This document shows, piece by piece, positions 9,555-17,908 of a stretch of 64,000 nucleotides of DNA (positions are counted from its first letter, which is position 1; the number at the start of each line of letters is the position of its first letter). Location: the NCBI GenBank assembly GCA_016787295.1, contig JAEUUX010000032.1, positions 31,439 through 95,438 of the forward strand, in the 5' to 3' direction. The notes below the pieces were generated by a model that saw only the letters and a program-made list of their open reading frames with translations, was not told the DNA's origin and made no database searches. Source of the DNA: Chitinophagales bacterium. GTDB taxonomy: Bacteria; Bacteroidota; Bacteroidia; Chitinophagales; UBA2359. A program made the position numbers and the translations under genes.

Positions 9555-9971
9555 TTACCAGCCCATTAATCTCCAAGAGTCGTCTCGTGGTAGCGCTTGT
9601 TTTTTTTCTTCTTCGGTTATATGAATTTCAGGATTTTTTTGAAAGTACAGACAAAGTGTTCCACCTTCGGGATGTTCTATTGCTAATAGGTATGTTCCTG
9701 TTACATACTCGATAGTATCAATTAACATTTGTCTTCCACCGCTTATTGCATTAGAAATAAGGTTCGACTCTATAAGCGTTTGTGTATCTTGTTTTATTAT
9801 TTGATAGTTGCCATAATCTGTATTTAAGTAGTTGGATTTAGGCAACCACACTTGCAGTTGTTGGCAATCGGGATAATGCACAAATTGTACGATGAGCAAA
9901 CCTATTTTATCTGCATTATGACCCTGATTTTCAATTTTTTTTATTTCGATGATGCCGTTATGTATTGTCAT
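9555..9971 (-). CDS. Hypothetical protein (138 aa)
   Basis: Soluble beta-rich protein (alternating hydrophobic strands such as IGLLIVQFVHY, LQVWLP, TYLLAIEHPEGGTLCLYF), ending in SWRLMGW. No signal peptide, no catalytic motif visible. Middle gene of a three-gene cluster, 27 nt downstream of the membrane protein gene. I do not recognise the family. Confidence 0.55.
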   Translation of the reverse strand: MTIHNGIIEIKKIENQGHNADKIGLLIVQFVHYPDCQQLQVWLPKSNYLNTDYGNYQIIKQDTQTLIESNLISNAISGGRQMLIDTIEYVTGTYLLAIEHPEGGTLCLYFQKNPEIHITEEEKKQALPRDDSWRLMGW

Positions 9972-9998
9972 TTTTGTTTGAAAATTTTGTATTTATTG

Positions 9999-11036
9999 TT
10001 AATTTGCCTCTAACCATTTTTTTACAGCCGCCCTGTATTTGTTTCTAATTTCCAAAAAATTAGGTTTTGGCTCTTTGTCTAACTCTGCTTGAATTTTCAG
10101 CATATTCGGGCGAAATTCGCTGGAGTATGCTTTGAATTGTACCTCTAACATAGTGCAAATGCCCTCCACATCTAGCATTTTTAAGTAATCCTCTTCTGCT
10201 CCAAAACTTTGTAAGCGATATTTAAGTTCTTCGGCGAGCATTTCGAGTGTTTTATTCAGTGGCTGGACAAATTCTTTGACTTGCACTACTTTGTTTTTCC
10301 TTAAGTAAACTAATGCGCTTACAAATTCCCGATTCGCACCCCAATCACTCAACATAACTTGCAGTTCCTTTTCTAGGTTTTCATTTTTTTTCAATTTAGC
10401 TAAAGCGACTTCTGTAAGGCGTTCATCTTTTCCATCATATAGGTATATTAACAAATCAGTGGTCTTATTTGTAAAGCCAATGTGGTTCAATTCTTGTTGC
10501 AATTTTTGTGCATTATATGCTTCATGGTTAGTAAGTATATGTTTCAATTGTTCTCTACCAAAATGAAATATAAGTCCAATAAGACAAGCAAGAAATAAAG
10601 GTGCTTTATACACCATCTGCGAAAGTCCGTTTTGCCATTCTGGTTTTAATAAGATAGCATAAGGTACTAACATCAGTAAAGGTATCCAAAACACTGCATA
10701 AGGTATCATCAGTTTTCCCAAGACATTTAAGGTAGAGATGTTGTGGTGGTCGCCATTGATGAAAGTAAAATAGACACATCCTGCCATTTGACATAGAAAG
10801 CCAAATCCTATTATTACATTTCTAGTAGTGGCTGACTCACTAATCCAATCAAACTTGTGGTGATAGCAAAGATTTAAAGTAAGGAGCGAACTATTAATAA
10901 CGTATGCTCCCAAAAATGCCAATTGCACAAATCCCCAACCTACCATTTGGTCGCCTGTACCTCTGGGTTTATATAAATTAATGTATAATAAACCAATGTA
11001 TGAGATGCAAGTTAGTCCGAAAAAAAGATTACCCAT
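9999..11036 (-). CDS. Membrane protein with cytosolic helical domain, unknown function
   Basis: 345 residues. The first half has about five hydrophobic helices (near residues 4-20, 33-52, 72-92, 107-130, 145-160). The second half is soluble, Lys/Glu/Leu-rich and helical, with weak repeat character (HIGFTNKTTDLLIYLYDGKDERLTEVALAKL) that could be HEAT-like. First gene of the three-gene cluster, preceded by a consensus -7 element about 180 nt upstream. No family recognised. Confidence 0.6.
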   Translation of the reverse strand: MGNLFFGLTCISYIGLLYINLYKPRGTGDQMVGWGFVQLAFLGAYVINSSLLTLNLCYHHKFDWISESATTRNVIIGFGFLCQMAGCVYFTFINGDHHNISTLNVLGKLMIPYAVFWIPLLMLVPYAILLKPEWQNGLSQMVYKAPLFLACLIGLIFHFGREQLKHILTNHEAYNAQKLQQELNHIGFTNKTTDLLIYLYDGKDERLTEVALAKLKKNENLEKELQVMLSDWGANREFVSALVYLRKNKVVQVKEFVQPLNKTLEMLAEELKYRLQSFGAEEDYLKMLDVEGICTMLEVQFKAYSSEFRPNMLKIQAELDKEPKPNFLEIRNKYRAAVKKWLEAN

Positions 11037-11211
11037 TTTTATTTTTTTGAAACTTTTAAGTCTTGATTTGTCTCCCGACTCCTCTCTGTATAACTCCTTC
11101 CATAAAACCCCAGTTATCAGTGAAATGTTTGCCAGCGCAAAATGTGTGTATATAGTAATTTTCTTACCTTAATCACTCCCATTTGCGAAAACAGAACAAT
11201 CATTCCAAAGG

Positions 11212-11238
11212 CAAAGATACAGATTTTTCAAAACACAA
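11212..11238 (-). promoter_or_regulatory. Candidate promoter for the three-gene cluster 11036-9091
   Basis: On the minus strand TATCTTTG (11212-11219) is preceded by TTG (11236-11238), spacing 16 nt. The leader of about 170 nt to the first start codon is longer than usual. Confidence 0.45.
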
Positions 11239-11290
11239 TCAGGTTTTGAGTAATTTTCCCTTTCATACTCACCCCAAATCAAACCTCTAT

Positions 11291-11329
11291 TAACAACCAT
11301 CAAACGCCTATTCTCTTTGATGGTTGTTA
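11291..11329. terminator. Perfect 14-bp hairpin between two convergently ordered units
   Basis: TAACAACCATCAAA pairs perfectly with TTTGATGGTTGTTA around an 11-nt loop. T-tracts are weak on both sides, so it may be a terminator for the hxlR transcript or only a 3'-end hairpin. The rest of the gap 11037-11436 holds the promoter listed and nothing else I can see. Confidence 0.45.
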
Positions 11330-11436
11330 GATTTTGGAGGAAAGAAGGAATTTGGGATTGATATCAGAGAACAACACCGCCATTAACAAATCTGTCACCC
11401 GTCTTTGGCTTTGTAGGTTGTGCGTTTGGTGTTCGG

Positions 11437-11793
11437 CTATGGAGTTATATTTTTATTAACTATTTCATTTCTAAAAAAGACACCCCAATTCAGCAGCTCC
11501 TCCAACAATTTATGTAAAGATTGTCCCAAAGTTGTGAGGGAATACTCGACGTTCGACACCCGCTCACGATCGTAATGTGTACGACTAATTATTTTGTAGG
11601 CTTCTAATGCCTTTAATTCTTGCGACAACATTTTGGGCGAAATGTCTGTAATATCCCGCTGTATTTCGCCAAAACGCTTGTTACCATACGTCAGGGATAT
11701 AATAATAGGAATGCGCCATTTTCCTTGAATCACCTCTAAAGCATCTCTTGATGCCATGAGTTTGAATTGGCAAAGTTGTTCTTTTTGTTTCAT
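11437..11793 (-). CDS. HxlR-family winged-helix transcriptional regulator
   Basis: 118 residues with the HxlR pattern: an N-terminal Cys (CQFKLMASRDALEVIQGKW), a helix-turn-helix (RFGEIQRDITDISPKMLSQEL) and a wing (YSLTTLGQSL). HxlR/YodB-type regulators often sense quinones, aldehydes or thiol stress through the N-terminal Cys; here Cys8 would be the candidate sensor, which is inference. It is divergent from an FMN reductase-pirin operon that would deal with quinone-like stress, and a doubled palindrome lies between the two genes. Confidence 0.85.
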   Translation of the reverse strand: MKQKEQLCQFKLMASRDALEVIQGKWRIPIIISLTYGNKRFGEIQRDITDISPKMLSQELKALEAYKIISRTHYDRERVSNVEYSLTTLGQSLHKLLEELLNWGVFFRNEIVNKNITP

Positions 11794-11815
11794 AACTATT
11801 TGATTATCAATATAC

Positions 11816-11847
11816 TTACTTGGAGGTAATTGGTTACGTATAGGTAA
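11816..11847. promoter_or_regulatory. Putative HxlR operator: two TTAC-N6-GTAA palindromes
   Basis: TTAC-TTGGAG-GTAA (11816-11829) and TTAC-GTATAG-GTAA (11834-11847) are two copies of one palindrome with centres 18 bp apart, about two helical turns. They lie between the hxlR start and the divergent -7 elements, where a dimeric winged-helix repressor would block hxlR and could act on the divergent operon. Confidence 0.6.
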
Positions 11848-11865
11848 CTACTATACTTTCGTAAG

Positions 11866-11897
11866 CAAAGATACCGTAATTTTGCGGCATAAATCAA
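11866..11897 (-). promoter_or_regulatory. Promoter of hxlR
   Basis: Minus-strand TTG (11895-11897), 21-nt spacer, TATCTTTG (11866-11873). The transcript would begin just upstream of the doubled palindrome. Confidence 0.6.
11877..11884 (+). promoter_or_regulatory. -7 element of the FMN reductase-pirin operon
   Basis: TAATTTTG fits TAnnTTTG on the plus strand and overlaps the spacer of the divergent hxlR promoter, so both promoters could be controlled by the same bound repressor. No obvious upstream TTTG. Confidence 0.4.
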
Positions 11898-12018
11898 GTT
11901 TTTCGATAATTTTTTTTATCAAGCCAATAAAACATTTTTCAATTGTGTCAAAATTGGGTCAATAATTTAGGTTTTATACATTAAAAATAGGTATTTTATC
12001 ATCAAATAAAAAATAAGC

Positions 12019-12549
12019 ATGAAAATTTTAGTCATAGGTGGCAGCAATAGTCGAAACTCTATCAATCGTAAGTTTGCCGAGTTTACAGCATCTCTATTCG
12101 GAAGCACATCAAGAGAATTGGTGGATATTAGCCAATTAGCCGTGCCTTTATACAGCGTGGATAGAGAAAATGAAAACGGATTTCCAGATGTTGTGCTTGA
12201 ATTTGCCAACAAAATAGACAATACCGATATAATTGTATTGTCGCTTGCCGAAAACAATGGCTCATATAATGCTGGGTTTAAAAATCTGATGGACTGGACA
12301 TCACGCATCAAAAATCGCAAAATGTGGGGCAACAAAGCGATGTTGTTGCTATCTACTTCGCCCGGTGCGCGAGGCGGAGCAACGGTTTTAGAAGCAGCTA
12401 AAAACTATTTCCCGTACATAGGAGCAGACATTAAAGGCAGTTTCTCATTACCCAAATTTTATGAAAATTTTGATTCAGAAAAAGGTATTACCAATCCTGA
12501 ATGGTTGCAAAATCTAAAAAATATTGTTAACTCTATCAAAAATGCTTAA
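12019..12549 (+). CDS. NADPH-dependent FMN reductase / quinone reductase-like flavoprotein
   Basis: 176 residues with the flavodoxin-like FMN_red fold: opening strand MKILVIGGSNSRNSINRKFAEF (phosphate-binding loop), IIVLSLAENNGSYNAGFKNLMDWTSR (typical NADPH-FMN reductase motif) and KAMLLLSTSPGARGG. The likely reaction is two-electron reduction of quinones or free flavin with NAD(P)H, in the cytosol. It ends 2 nt before the pirin gene and is divergent from an HxlR regulator, which suggests an electrophile or oxidative stress response. Substrate unknown. Confidence 0.85.
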   Translation: MKILVIGGSNSRNSINRKFAEFTASLFGSTSRELVDISQLAVPLYSVDRENENGFPDVVLEFANKIDNTDIIVLSLAENNGSYNAGFKNLMDWTSRIKNRKMWGNKAMLLLSTSPGARGGATVLEAAKNYFPYIGADIKGSFSLPKFYENFDSEKGITNPEWLQNLKNIVNSIKNA

Positions 12550-12551
12550 AA

Positions 12552-13406
12552 ATGTCTGGTTTTATCCCTTTTTTCAACAAACGTAGAGACTTTCTTAAAA
12601 GTGTCGTGGCAGGTACTGCCTTAACTATTATTCATCCGTTCAAAATTTTTGCGAACATTAAAAAAGAAAATCAAGCAATGATACGTGTCATAAAAAAATC
12701 CGAACAGTTCAATGATGTCATATTTGGCGGACGCTTTCATGCCAATAAACCTGTTTTCCAAGGAAAAACAACCGTAAAACCCTATTCTTCCTTGTTTTAT
12801 TGGAGCAATGGTTATGTGCATGAAAAATGCGAATTTGGCTTACATCCGCATCAAGGTTTTGAAATTATGACCTTTTTATTTGAAGGTAAAATTTCACATT
12901 TTGATACACAAACGCAGGTTTGGACAGATTTGGAAGCAGGTGGTTTTCAAGTAATTCAATCCAATAGTGGCATCCAACATCAAGAACGCATTACCGAAGG
13001 CTCACGAGCTTTTCAAATTTGGTTTGACCCAAATTTTAAGCAAGCAGTTCAGCAAAAACCCGCTTATGTTGATTATCACAGCAACGACTTTCAGCCTACT
13101 ATGGAGGCAGGTGTAGCAACGATTAGTTATATAGGAAGCGGCAGTAAAGTCCAAGCCCTAACTCCTGATTTGACGATAAAAAAGTTAATTTTCCAGCAAA
13201 AAACGAAAAAGTCAATTGCGTTGAATGAACAATGCAGCTATACCTTTTATGTATTGAAAGGAGACGGAATTGTTGAGAACAGTCCAATTGCACAAGATGA
13301 TGCCATAAGGGTTTCAGGAAGTTCGAGTCTAAACATTGACTTCGAAGGCGAATTGTTTTATATCGAATTACCTACTGTTTTGCCCTACAAAGCAGTTTGG
13401 GAATAA
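12552..13406 (+). CDS. Pirin-family bicupin with a Tat-like signal
   Basis: 284 residues. An N-terminal RRDFLKSVVAGTALTII segment looks like a twin-arginine signal, so export is likely, unusual for pirins, which are mostly cytosolic. The N-terminal cupin (about 40-160) carries the pirin metal motif HPHQGFE and a later IQHQE pair; the C-terminal cupin is more degenerate. Pirins can have quercetin dioxygenase activity. Start codon is 2 nt after the reductase stop, so translation is probably coupled. Confidence 0.82.
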   Translation: MSGFIPFFNKRRDFLKSVVAGTALTIIHPFKIFANIKKENQAMIRVIKKSEQFNDVIFGGRFHANKPVFQGKTTVKPYSSLFYWSNGYVHEKCEFGLHPHQGFEIMTFLFEGKISHFDTQTQVWTDLEAGGFQVIQSNSGIQHQERITEGSRAFQIWFDPNFKQAVQQKPAYVDYHSNDFQPTMEAGVATISYIGSGSKVQALTPDLTIKKLIFQQKTKKSIALNEQCSYTFYVLKGDGIVENSPIAQDDAIRVSGSSSLNIDFEGELFYIELPTVLPYKAVWE

Positions 13407-13531
13407 TCGAACAGTGTGTTCTTGTAGGGCAGAAGGTCATGCCAAGTAATCTCTCCCTGCATAAAACTTTCATTTTCTGTGTTTGTGATGCTCCCTTCGA
13501 GGTGTTGGTTTTATAAAACACAAAGGTATAG

Positions 13532-13569
13532 AAAAACGGTCACTTGCCAAAGAGTGACCGTTTTTTTTT
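13532..13569 (+). terminator. Intrinsic terminator after the pirin gene
   Basis: A 13-bp stem (AAAAACGGTCACT and complement) with 8-nt loop is followed by nine T residues. Confidence 0.88.
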
Positions 13570-13751
13570 GAGATGATACTTGAAAAAAATCATGTTAAGT
13601 TTTTGGCTTAAATGCTGAAATATCTACTTTTAGTGTTTTGTATTTTATCTATGTTTGTCGAAAAAAAACTGTTCTTGTGGTATGGGTATATGGACTATAG
13701 CATTGCATCAACAATCGGGTTCTATGGCTAAAAAAATAACGATATTTTTTT

Positions 13752-13867
13752 CGAATGGCGAAGCGCGTTAGGATGCGGAGGGTGGCGTTAGCCAGTGCGG
13801 AGAGCAACGCAGCACCAAGCGTAGCGAAGCCCGTAGCAGCCCGACCCGCAGGGAAACGCCCAAAAAA
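13752..13867 (+). repeat. Interspersed intergenic repeat, copy 1
   Basis: A G+C-rich block of about 116 bp in A+T-rich surroundings, beginning TCGAATGGCGAAGCGCG and ending GGGAAACGCCC plus an A-tract. It is nearly identical to the copy at 51607 and partly to the one at 42858, all in the same orientation and all beyond gene ends. It contains short inverted repeats (GGCGTTAGCC, GCTTCGC/GCGAAGC). No reading frame is convincing. Confidence 0.85.
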
Positions 13868-13916
13868 ATCAATGCGTTATCGAACTTAACCCAAATGGAG
13901 GTAGTGTCAATACCAT

Positions 13917-14471
13917 TCAATTAGCTGCTATTTTTCTAAAATACGCAGCAACATTCAAAAAATTAGGTTCTGTAGGGTTATTATACCAAACGCTATAAAA
14001 ACGCCCATCTTGATTCATCTCAATTTGATACCTACTTGGGTCAAGCCATTCTTCCTGTTCTGTTTACCGAAAAAAAGTATGGGTTAGCATTTGTCGTAAA
14101 GTATCTACATACGGCATAATTATTTCTTTTTCTGCTACAGTATTCTTGCCTTTTTTGCCTTCAGCATAATTTTTTAATATCCTATCTTCTCGCAGTTCAT
14201 TGGTCAAGATGTACTTAATCCTAACCTTTGCCTTTTGTATATCCAAAGGAAAAATTGAAATAACAACAGCCGAATCAAAAGAAGGCTGATAAATCATTCT
14301 ATAATAATTGTCACATTCATTACTTTCATCAAAACATGGTTCGTCAAAAGTATATAATAGTATACAACGAGCAGTGTCCTGGCTATAGCATTTTTTTTGC
14401 GTCTGTGTTTGGTTATTACAAGCAAAGAAAATCATTATAATAACAAACATTAATATTTTTAAAAAATTCAT
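13917..14471 (-). pseudogene. Lipoprotein gene interrupted by an in-frame TAA
   Basis: The first part (14471 to 14064) encodes 135 residues with a lipoprotein signal (FLKILMFVIIMIFFAC) and a Cys-rich exported domain. Directly after its TAA at 14064-14066 the same frame stays open for 48 more codons that look like real protein (TEQEEWLDP, then YQIEMNQDGRFYSVWYNNP) down to TGA at 13917. This fits a nonsense mutation in a longer gene, or programmed readthrough; a chance open tail is less likely. A run of seven T just before the stop is a possible sequencing or slippage spot but would not restore frame. Family unknown. Confidence 0.5.
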
Positions 14472-14727
14472 TTATTTTATAGTATTTTTAATTTATTAGT
14501 CTTCTATAGACCCAAATCGGTGTGTTTCTGAAAACACGCATTTCCGTTGGACAGTTTGAGGTAGAATACTGACAATATCAGGTTAAATAGCATCATTTTG
14601 TCACAATATTAGCATCATTTTTGCTTTTTTCTGTCCAACGAATTAAAGAACACGCCCCCAAATCTATTATTGTTCTATGAAAAAATTAAGTTTTACAATA
14701 AATTAGCGATATTTAATCAAAAATGCG

Positions 14728-14735
14728 TATTTTTG
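14728..14735 (+). promoter_or_regulatory. Candidate -7 element for the VOC gene
   Basis: TATTTTTG fits TAnnTTTG, about 77 nt before the chosen start codon. No clear -33 element. The rest of 14472-14727 shows no gene. Confidence 0.4.
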
Positions 14736-14811
14736 TTGCGAAAATGTTCTTATGGTCAAAAACTACACAAAAAGCACACTTTATAAACAATTGTTTAAAA
14801 TAAAAATAACT

Positions 14812-15594
14812 ATGAGTGCAACCAATTTACAAAGTATCGTTCCCGTTTTACCCTCGGCAGACATCGAGCGCGATCTTGCTTGGTATGAAGACCAAATAGG
14901 TTTTAAAGCTATCTATGCCGACAAAATGTATGCCGTTTTACAACGCGACAATTTGACCCTCCACCTCCAATGGCACGCCGACACAACAGAAGACCCTCTG
15001 TTGGGTGGGTCAGTTATTCGCCTAATGGTGTCGAATATCAAACCTATTTTTGAAGAACTTGTCACCAGAAAAATTGTGGATAGCCAACAACTTAAGTTGC
15101 ACACACCTTGGAACACCCACGAATTTGGTTTGTATGACCTCAACAAAAATGGTATTTTCTGGGTAGAAAACTTAGATAAACCAACTAAACCTGATATACA
15201 AGTGGGGTTAGGTGGTGTGTTTTTCAAATCCCACAACCCGAAACAATTGATGGAGTGGTATGCCGAACATCTCGGTTTTAAGGTAGATGACTATGGGGCA
15301 AGTTTTTTGCTGTATTCCGAAAACCGCACACCCGAACATCTTGTTTGGAGTGTTTTCAAGCAACAAACCAATTATTTTCAGCCTTCTGACAAAGATTTTA
15401 TGATAAACTATAGAGTAAAGGGACTGGAGGCATTATTGGCACAGCTAAAAGCAAAAGGTGTGACCATTGTGGGGGAGTTGCAGCAGTATGAATACGGCAC
15501 ATTTGCTCATATCCTCGACATCGAAAACAATAAAATAGAACTTTGGGAGGCGGTAGAAGAAGCATTTGCAGCTCTTGTCGAAAAGGAAAGTTGA
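14812..15594 (+). CDS. Two-domain VOC (glyoxalase/bleomycin-resistance fold) protein
   Basis: 260 residues from the ATG giving MSATNLQSIVPVLP; an in-frame ATG 60 nt upstream adds a basic, unlikely leader. Two vicinal-oxygen-chelate modules are seen: residues 8-120 (VPVLPSADIERDLAWYEDQIGF) and 127-250 (GGVFFKSHNPKQLMEWYAEHLGF). The second module keeps the typical LGLYDLNKNGI-like and HILDIENNKIELWE ends with a Glu metal ligand. Members range from glyoxalases to antibiotic-binding proteins; no specific activity can be assigned. Stand-alone gene with its own terminator. Confidence 0.8.
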   Translation: MSATNLQSIVPVLPSADIERDLAWYEDQIGFKAIYADKMYAVLQRDNLTLHLQWHADTTEDPLLGGSVIRLMVSNIKPIFEELVTRKIVDSQQLKLHTPWNTHEFGLYDLNKNGIFWVENLDKPTKPDIQVGLGGVFFKSHNPKQLMEWYAEHLGFKVDDYGASFLLYSENRTPEHLVWSVFKQQTNYFQPSDKDFMINYRVKGLEALLAQLKAKGVTIVGELQQYEYGTFAHILDIENNKIELWEAVEEAFAALVEKES

Positions 15595-15611
15595 GTTTTT
15601 GTAAAAAAAAC

Positions 15612-15647
15612 AACACCCTCATCAGGGAAAACTGATGGGGGTGTTTT
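15612..15647 (+). terminator. Intrinsic terminator after the VOC gene
   Basis: A 14-bp stem with one G-T pair (AACACCCTCATCAG and complement) followed by TTTT; it also sits just past the end of the convergent respiratory operon. Confidence 0.8.
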
Positions 15648-15654
15648 ATGCACA

Positions 15655-15912
15655 CTATTCGCCTTCGACCTGAACATTGGTCTCCAGCGTATTGGCTTTT
15701 TTATTGTTCCGCCACCAAATATAGCCGATAATAGCGACAATGAGGTAAGGCGTAAAAAATAAATATAATATCCCTGTATTTAAGCCCAAAGCTGCCGTAC
15801 CACCATCTTTCAAGTTAGATTCAGCGGCGGCTTTACACATCGGGCATTGTGCTACGGCTATGACAGTAGAAGACAACATAGCCAAAATTATTGCGAAAAT
15901 ATTTTTTTTCAT
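15655..15912 (-). CDS. Small membrane protein with CPMC motif, end of the respiratory operon
   Basis: 85 residues: signal-like hydrophobic N-terminus ending AVAQ, a CPMCKAAAE motif right after it, then one transmembrane helix (about 45-67) and a charged tail. The two cysteines facing the periplasm near the membrane suggest a copper or redox role in oxidase assembly, but this is inference from position: it is the last gene of the ACIII-oxidase operon, 88 nt after the DUF420 gene. Confidence 0.65.
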   Translation of the reverse strand: MKKNIFAIILAMLSSTVIAVAQCPMCKAAAESNLKDGGTAALGLNTGILYLFFTPYLIVAIIGYIWWRNNKKANTLETNVQVEGE

Positions 15913-16000
15913 GTTCGTTTTTTTACAAGCTTGGTGTGAATTTTGCGAAAATTAAGGTTTTTCGGGACAAAACTACGGCATTTATGGCAAAAAACAAGGC

Positions 16001-16555
16001 TTAGTGTTGATAATAGGGCGAAATCATCAAATAAACAATAACACCCGTCACCGAAACATAGAGCCAAAGTGGAAAAGTCCAGCGCGCTATTTTGCGGTGT
16101 TGTTCAAATTTGTTGGCAAAAGCATAGAGAAAGGTGAACAAAATAATAGGCAAAATAATGGCAGCTAAAACAATGTGGGTTAGCAATAAGAAATAGTATA
16201 TGTAGCGTATTGCTCCCTCACCACCAAATTTGGTCGATTCTGTAAAAGTATGGTACGTTACATACGAAACTAAAAAGGTGGCAGATAATACCAAAGCAGT
16301 CAAATTACAGATTTTGTGGGCTTGTACGTTTTTGTTTTTGATAAAATAGAAACTTAACACCAACAAAACAGCTACACTGCCATTGAGGAAAGCATGGAAA
16401 GGAGGCAGCACAGAAAAATCGAAACTATTCGCCATTTGTGGAGGCTGCACATAGAACAGCAAAGTCACCAAAACAGGCACAAGAATAGAAACAATGACGA
16501 TAATTTTTGCCCACAATTGTTCGTTGTTGGCAAAGAAATTGGTAGGTTGGTTCAT
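16001..16555 (-). CDS. DUF420 membrane protein (CtaM/YozB-like oxidase assembly factor)
   Basis: 184 residues with five hydrophobic helices (about 16-37, 52-70, 82-104, 123-146, 160-178) and conserved His residues at the membrane boundary (PPFHAFLNGS, AHKICNL, TYHTF, LTHIVLA). DUF420 proteins include Bacillus/Staphylococcus CtaM, needed for activity of heme A-containing oxidase. It starts 2 nt after the Sco-like gene stop, so the two are translationally linked. Confidence 0.78.
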   Translation of the reverse strand: MNQPTNFFANNEQLWAKIIVIVSILVPVLVTLLFYVQPPQMANSFDFSVLPPFHAFLNGSVAVLLVLSFYFIKNKNVQAHKICNLTALVLSATFLVSYVTYHTFTESTKFGGEGAIRYIYYFLLLTHIVLAAIILPIILFTFLYAFANKFEQHRKIARWTFPLWLYVSVTGVIVYLMISPYYQH

Positions 16556-16557
16556 GG

Positions 16558-17259
16558 TTACAAATCACTTTTGCGTTTAATAGTCGGGCGTTCTTCAGGA
16601 TATTCGAGCATCAATATCAACAAATCACTAATGAGGCGATGCGGAAAATCGGCATCTTGTACCCTATAATGCCCTCTAATGGTTTGATTTTTGTCTATCA
16701 AAACAATAGGTGGATTGTTAATCAAATCGCTGCTGCTTGTTGTTGCTACATTGTTGTTCGCCTTAAACTGCTCAACTGCTGTTTTATATATGCTCAAAGA
16801 ATCCGCACTTGCAAACAAACATCGACTCGAATCTACCTCAAAACGGTCGGCATAGTTGCGCAAATCTGGCATTGGGTCTGCTTGCGGACTTAGTGTAGCA
16901 ACAAGGAAAAACACATCGCGACGGTCTTTGAATTTTTCGTACAATACTTGATAGGCTTTTATCACCAATTCGCTGTTAGGATTTTTAGTGGATAAAAAAC
17001 TTGTCACACAAACTTTGTTTTCCAAAGTTTTTTGTGTGATTTTTTTATTATGATAGCCTTCCCATTCAAATGAACCGATGGTGTGCCATGTTGTATCTTT
17101 GAGGGTTATTTTATTGTTTTGGGTATCAGTATTGCTAAGAGCGTGGAAATGAGGTAGGCGCGGTTTTGTAGGCAGCCCGCGTCCGCCTTCGAATAGCATA
17201 AAGAATAGCACTGGCACCCCTACTGCCACCAAAATTGCTAAAATGGTGTTGCGTTTCAT
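16558..17259 (-). CDS. Sco1/SenC-like protein lacking the copper-binding CxxxC
   Basis: 233 residues: one N-terminal membrane anchor and a periplasmic thioredoxin-like domain. The Sco framework is present (GSFEWEGYHNKKIT, FLVATLSPQADPMPDLRNYADRF, PPIVLIDKNQTIRGHY), but at the position of the CPxxCP copper site the sequence reads CVTSFLSTKNPNSE; both ligand cysteines are absent and only an upstream Cys remains. Canonical Sco inserts copper into CuA of subunit II; this copy probably cannot do so in the usual way. Lies between the subunit IV-like gene and DUF420 gene in the operon. Confidence 0.75.
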   Translation of the reverse strand: MKRNTILAILVAVGVPVLFFMLFEGGRGLPTKPRLPHFHALSNTDTQNNKITLKDTTWHTIGSFEWEGYHNKKITQKTLENKVCVTSFLSTKNPNSELVIKAYQVLYEKFKDRRDVFFLVATLSPQADPMPDLRNYADRFEVDSSRCLFASADSLSIYKTAVEQFKANNNVATTSSSDLINNPPIVLIDKNQTIRGHYRVQDADFPHRLISDLLILMLEYPEERPTIKRKSDL

Positions 17260-17437
17260 ATATTGTTTTTATCTACAAAGGCACAAAACGCCGTTTTTCG
17301 TAACAACAGAAAAACAGCGTTTTATGAAAATATAAAAAGTAGAACGACGTTCTTTGCTTTAAGCAGTGTTCAATTCAGAAAAACAGATGTCTGGCGTACT
17401 ATATTTTTGAGTCGCCATATAGGTTGTCTTAGCTGAT

Positions 17438-17884
17438 TTAGTGTCCTTTGTGTTCTTCGGCAGGTTTAGCATGAGTGTCACCCTGTCCATGACCTTCCGC
17501 GCCATGTCCTTGCATCGGAGTTCGGTGTTCTTCGACCTCTACGCCCCAAAAAGTACGGTTATTTTGCCATTCTGCACCTTCCCAAAGAAATGCAATAATG
17601 AACCAAATCAAGAAGAACAAAGGAGCTAAGATGGTAATAATCAAGGCGCGGGTTTCATAGCGCAAGTGCATAAACTCACCTACAATGAAATAAGCTTTGA
17701 GCAAACTCATCATGATGAAACCGACATTGAGCAACATACGGGGACCGTCACCATTTGGATAGGCTTGCATATAGAACAAAGCTATAGCTACCTCTACAAT
17801 AGTAACGATAGATAAAATGATAGTAGCGCGCCAAACCGCACTTACTTGACTATTATATTGTTCAACACTAAAATCGTGTGCCAT
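17438..17884 (-). CDS. Cytochrome c oxidase subunit IV-like protein with His-rich tail
   Basis: 148 residues with three transmembrane helices (about 20-40, 50-67, 78-97), matching the prokaryotic COX4/CyoD type. The tail after residue 110 is hydrophilic and rich in His/Gly/Glu (HGAEGHGQGDTHAKPAEEHKGH), possibly metal-binding. Starts 24 nt after the stop of subunit III, consistent with one oxidase complex. Confidence 0.8.
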   Translation of the reverse strand: MAHDFSVEQYNSQVSAVWRATIILSIVTIVEVAIALFYMQAYPNGDGPRMLLNVGFIMMSLLKAYFIVGEFMHLRYETRALIITILAPLFFLIWFIIAFLWEGAEWQNNRTFWGVEVEEHRTPMQGHGAEGHGQGDTHAKPAEEHKGH

Positions 17885-17908
17885 ATAGATTTAATTTTTG
17901 TGTGTGGT

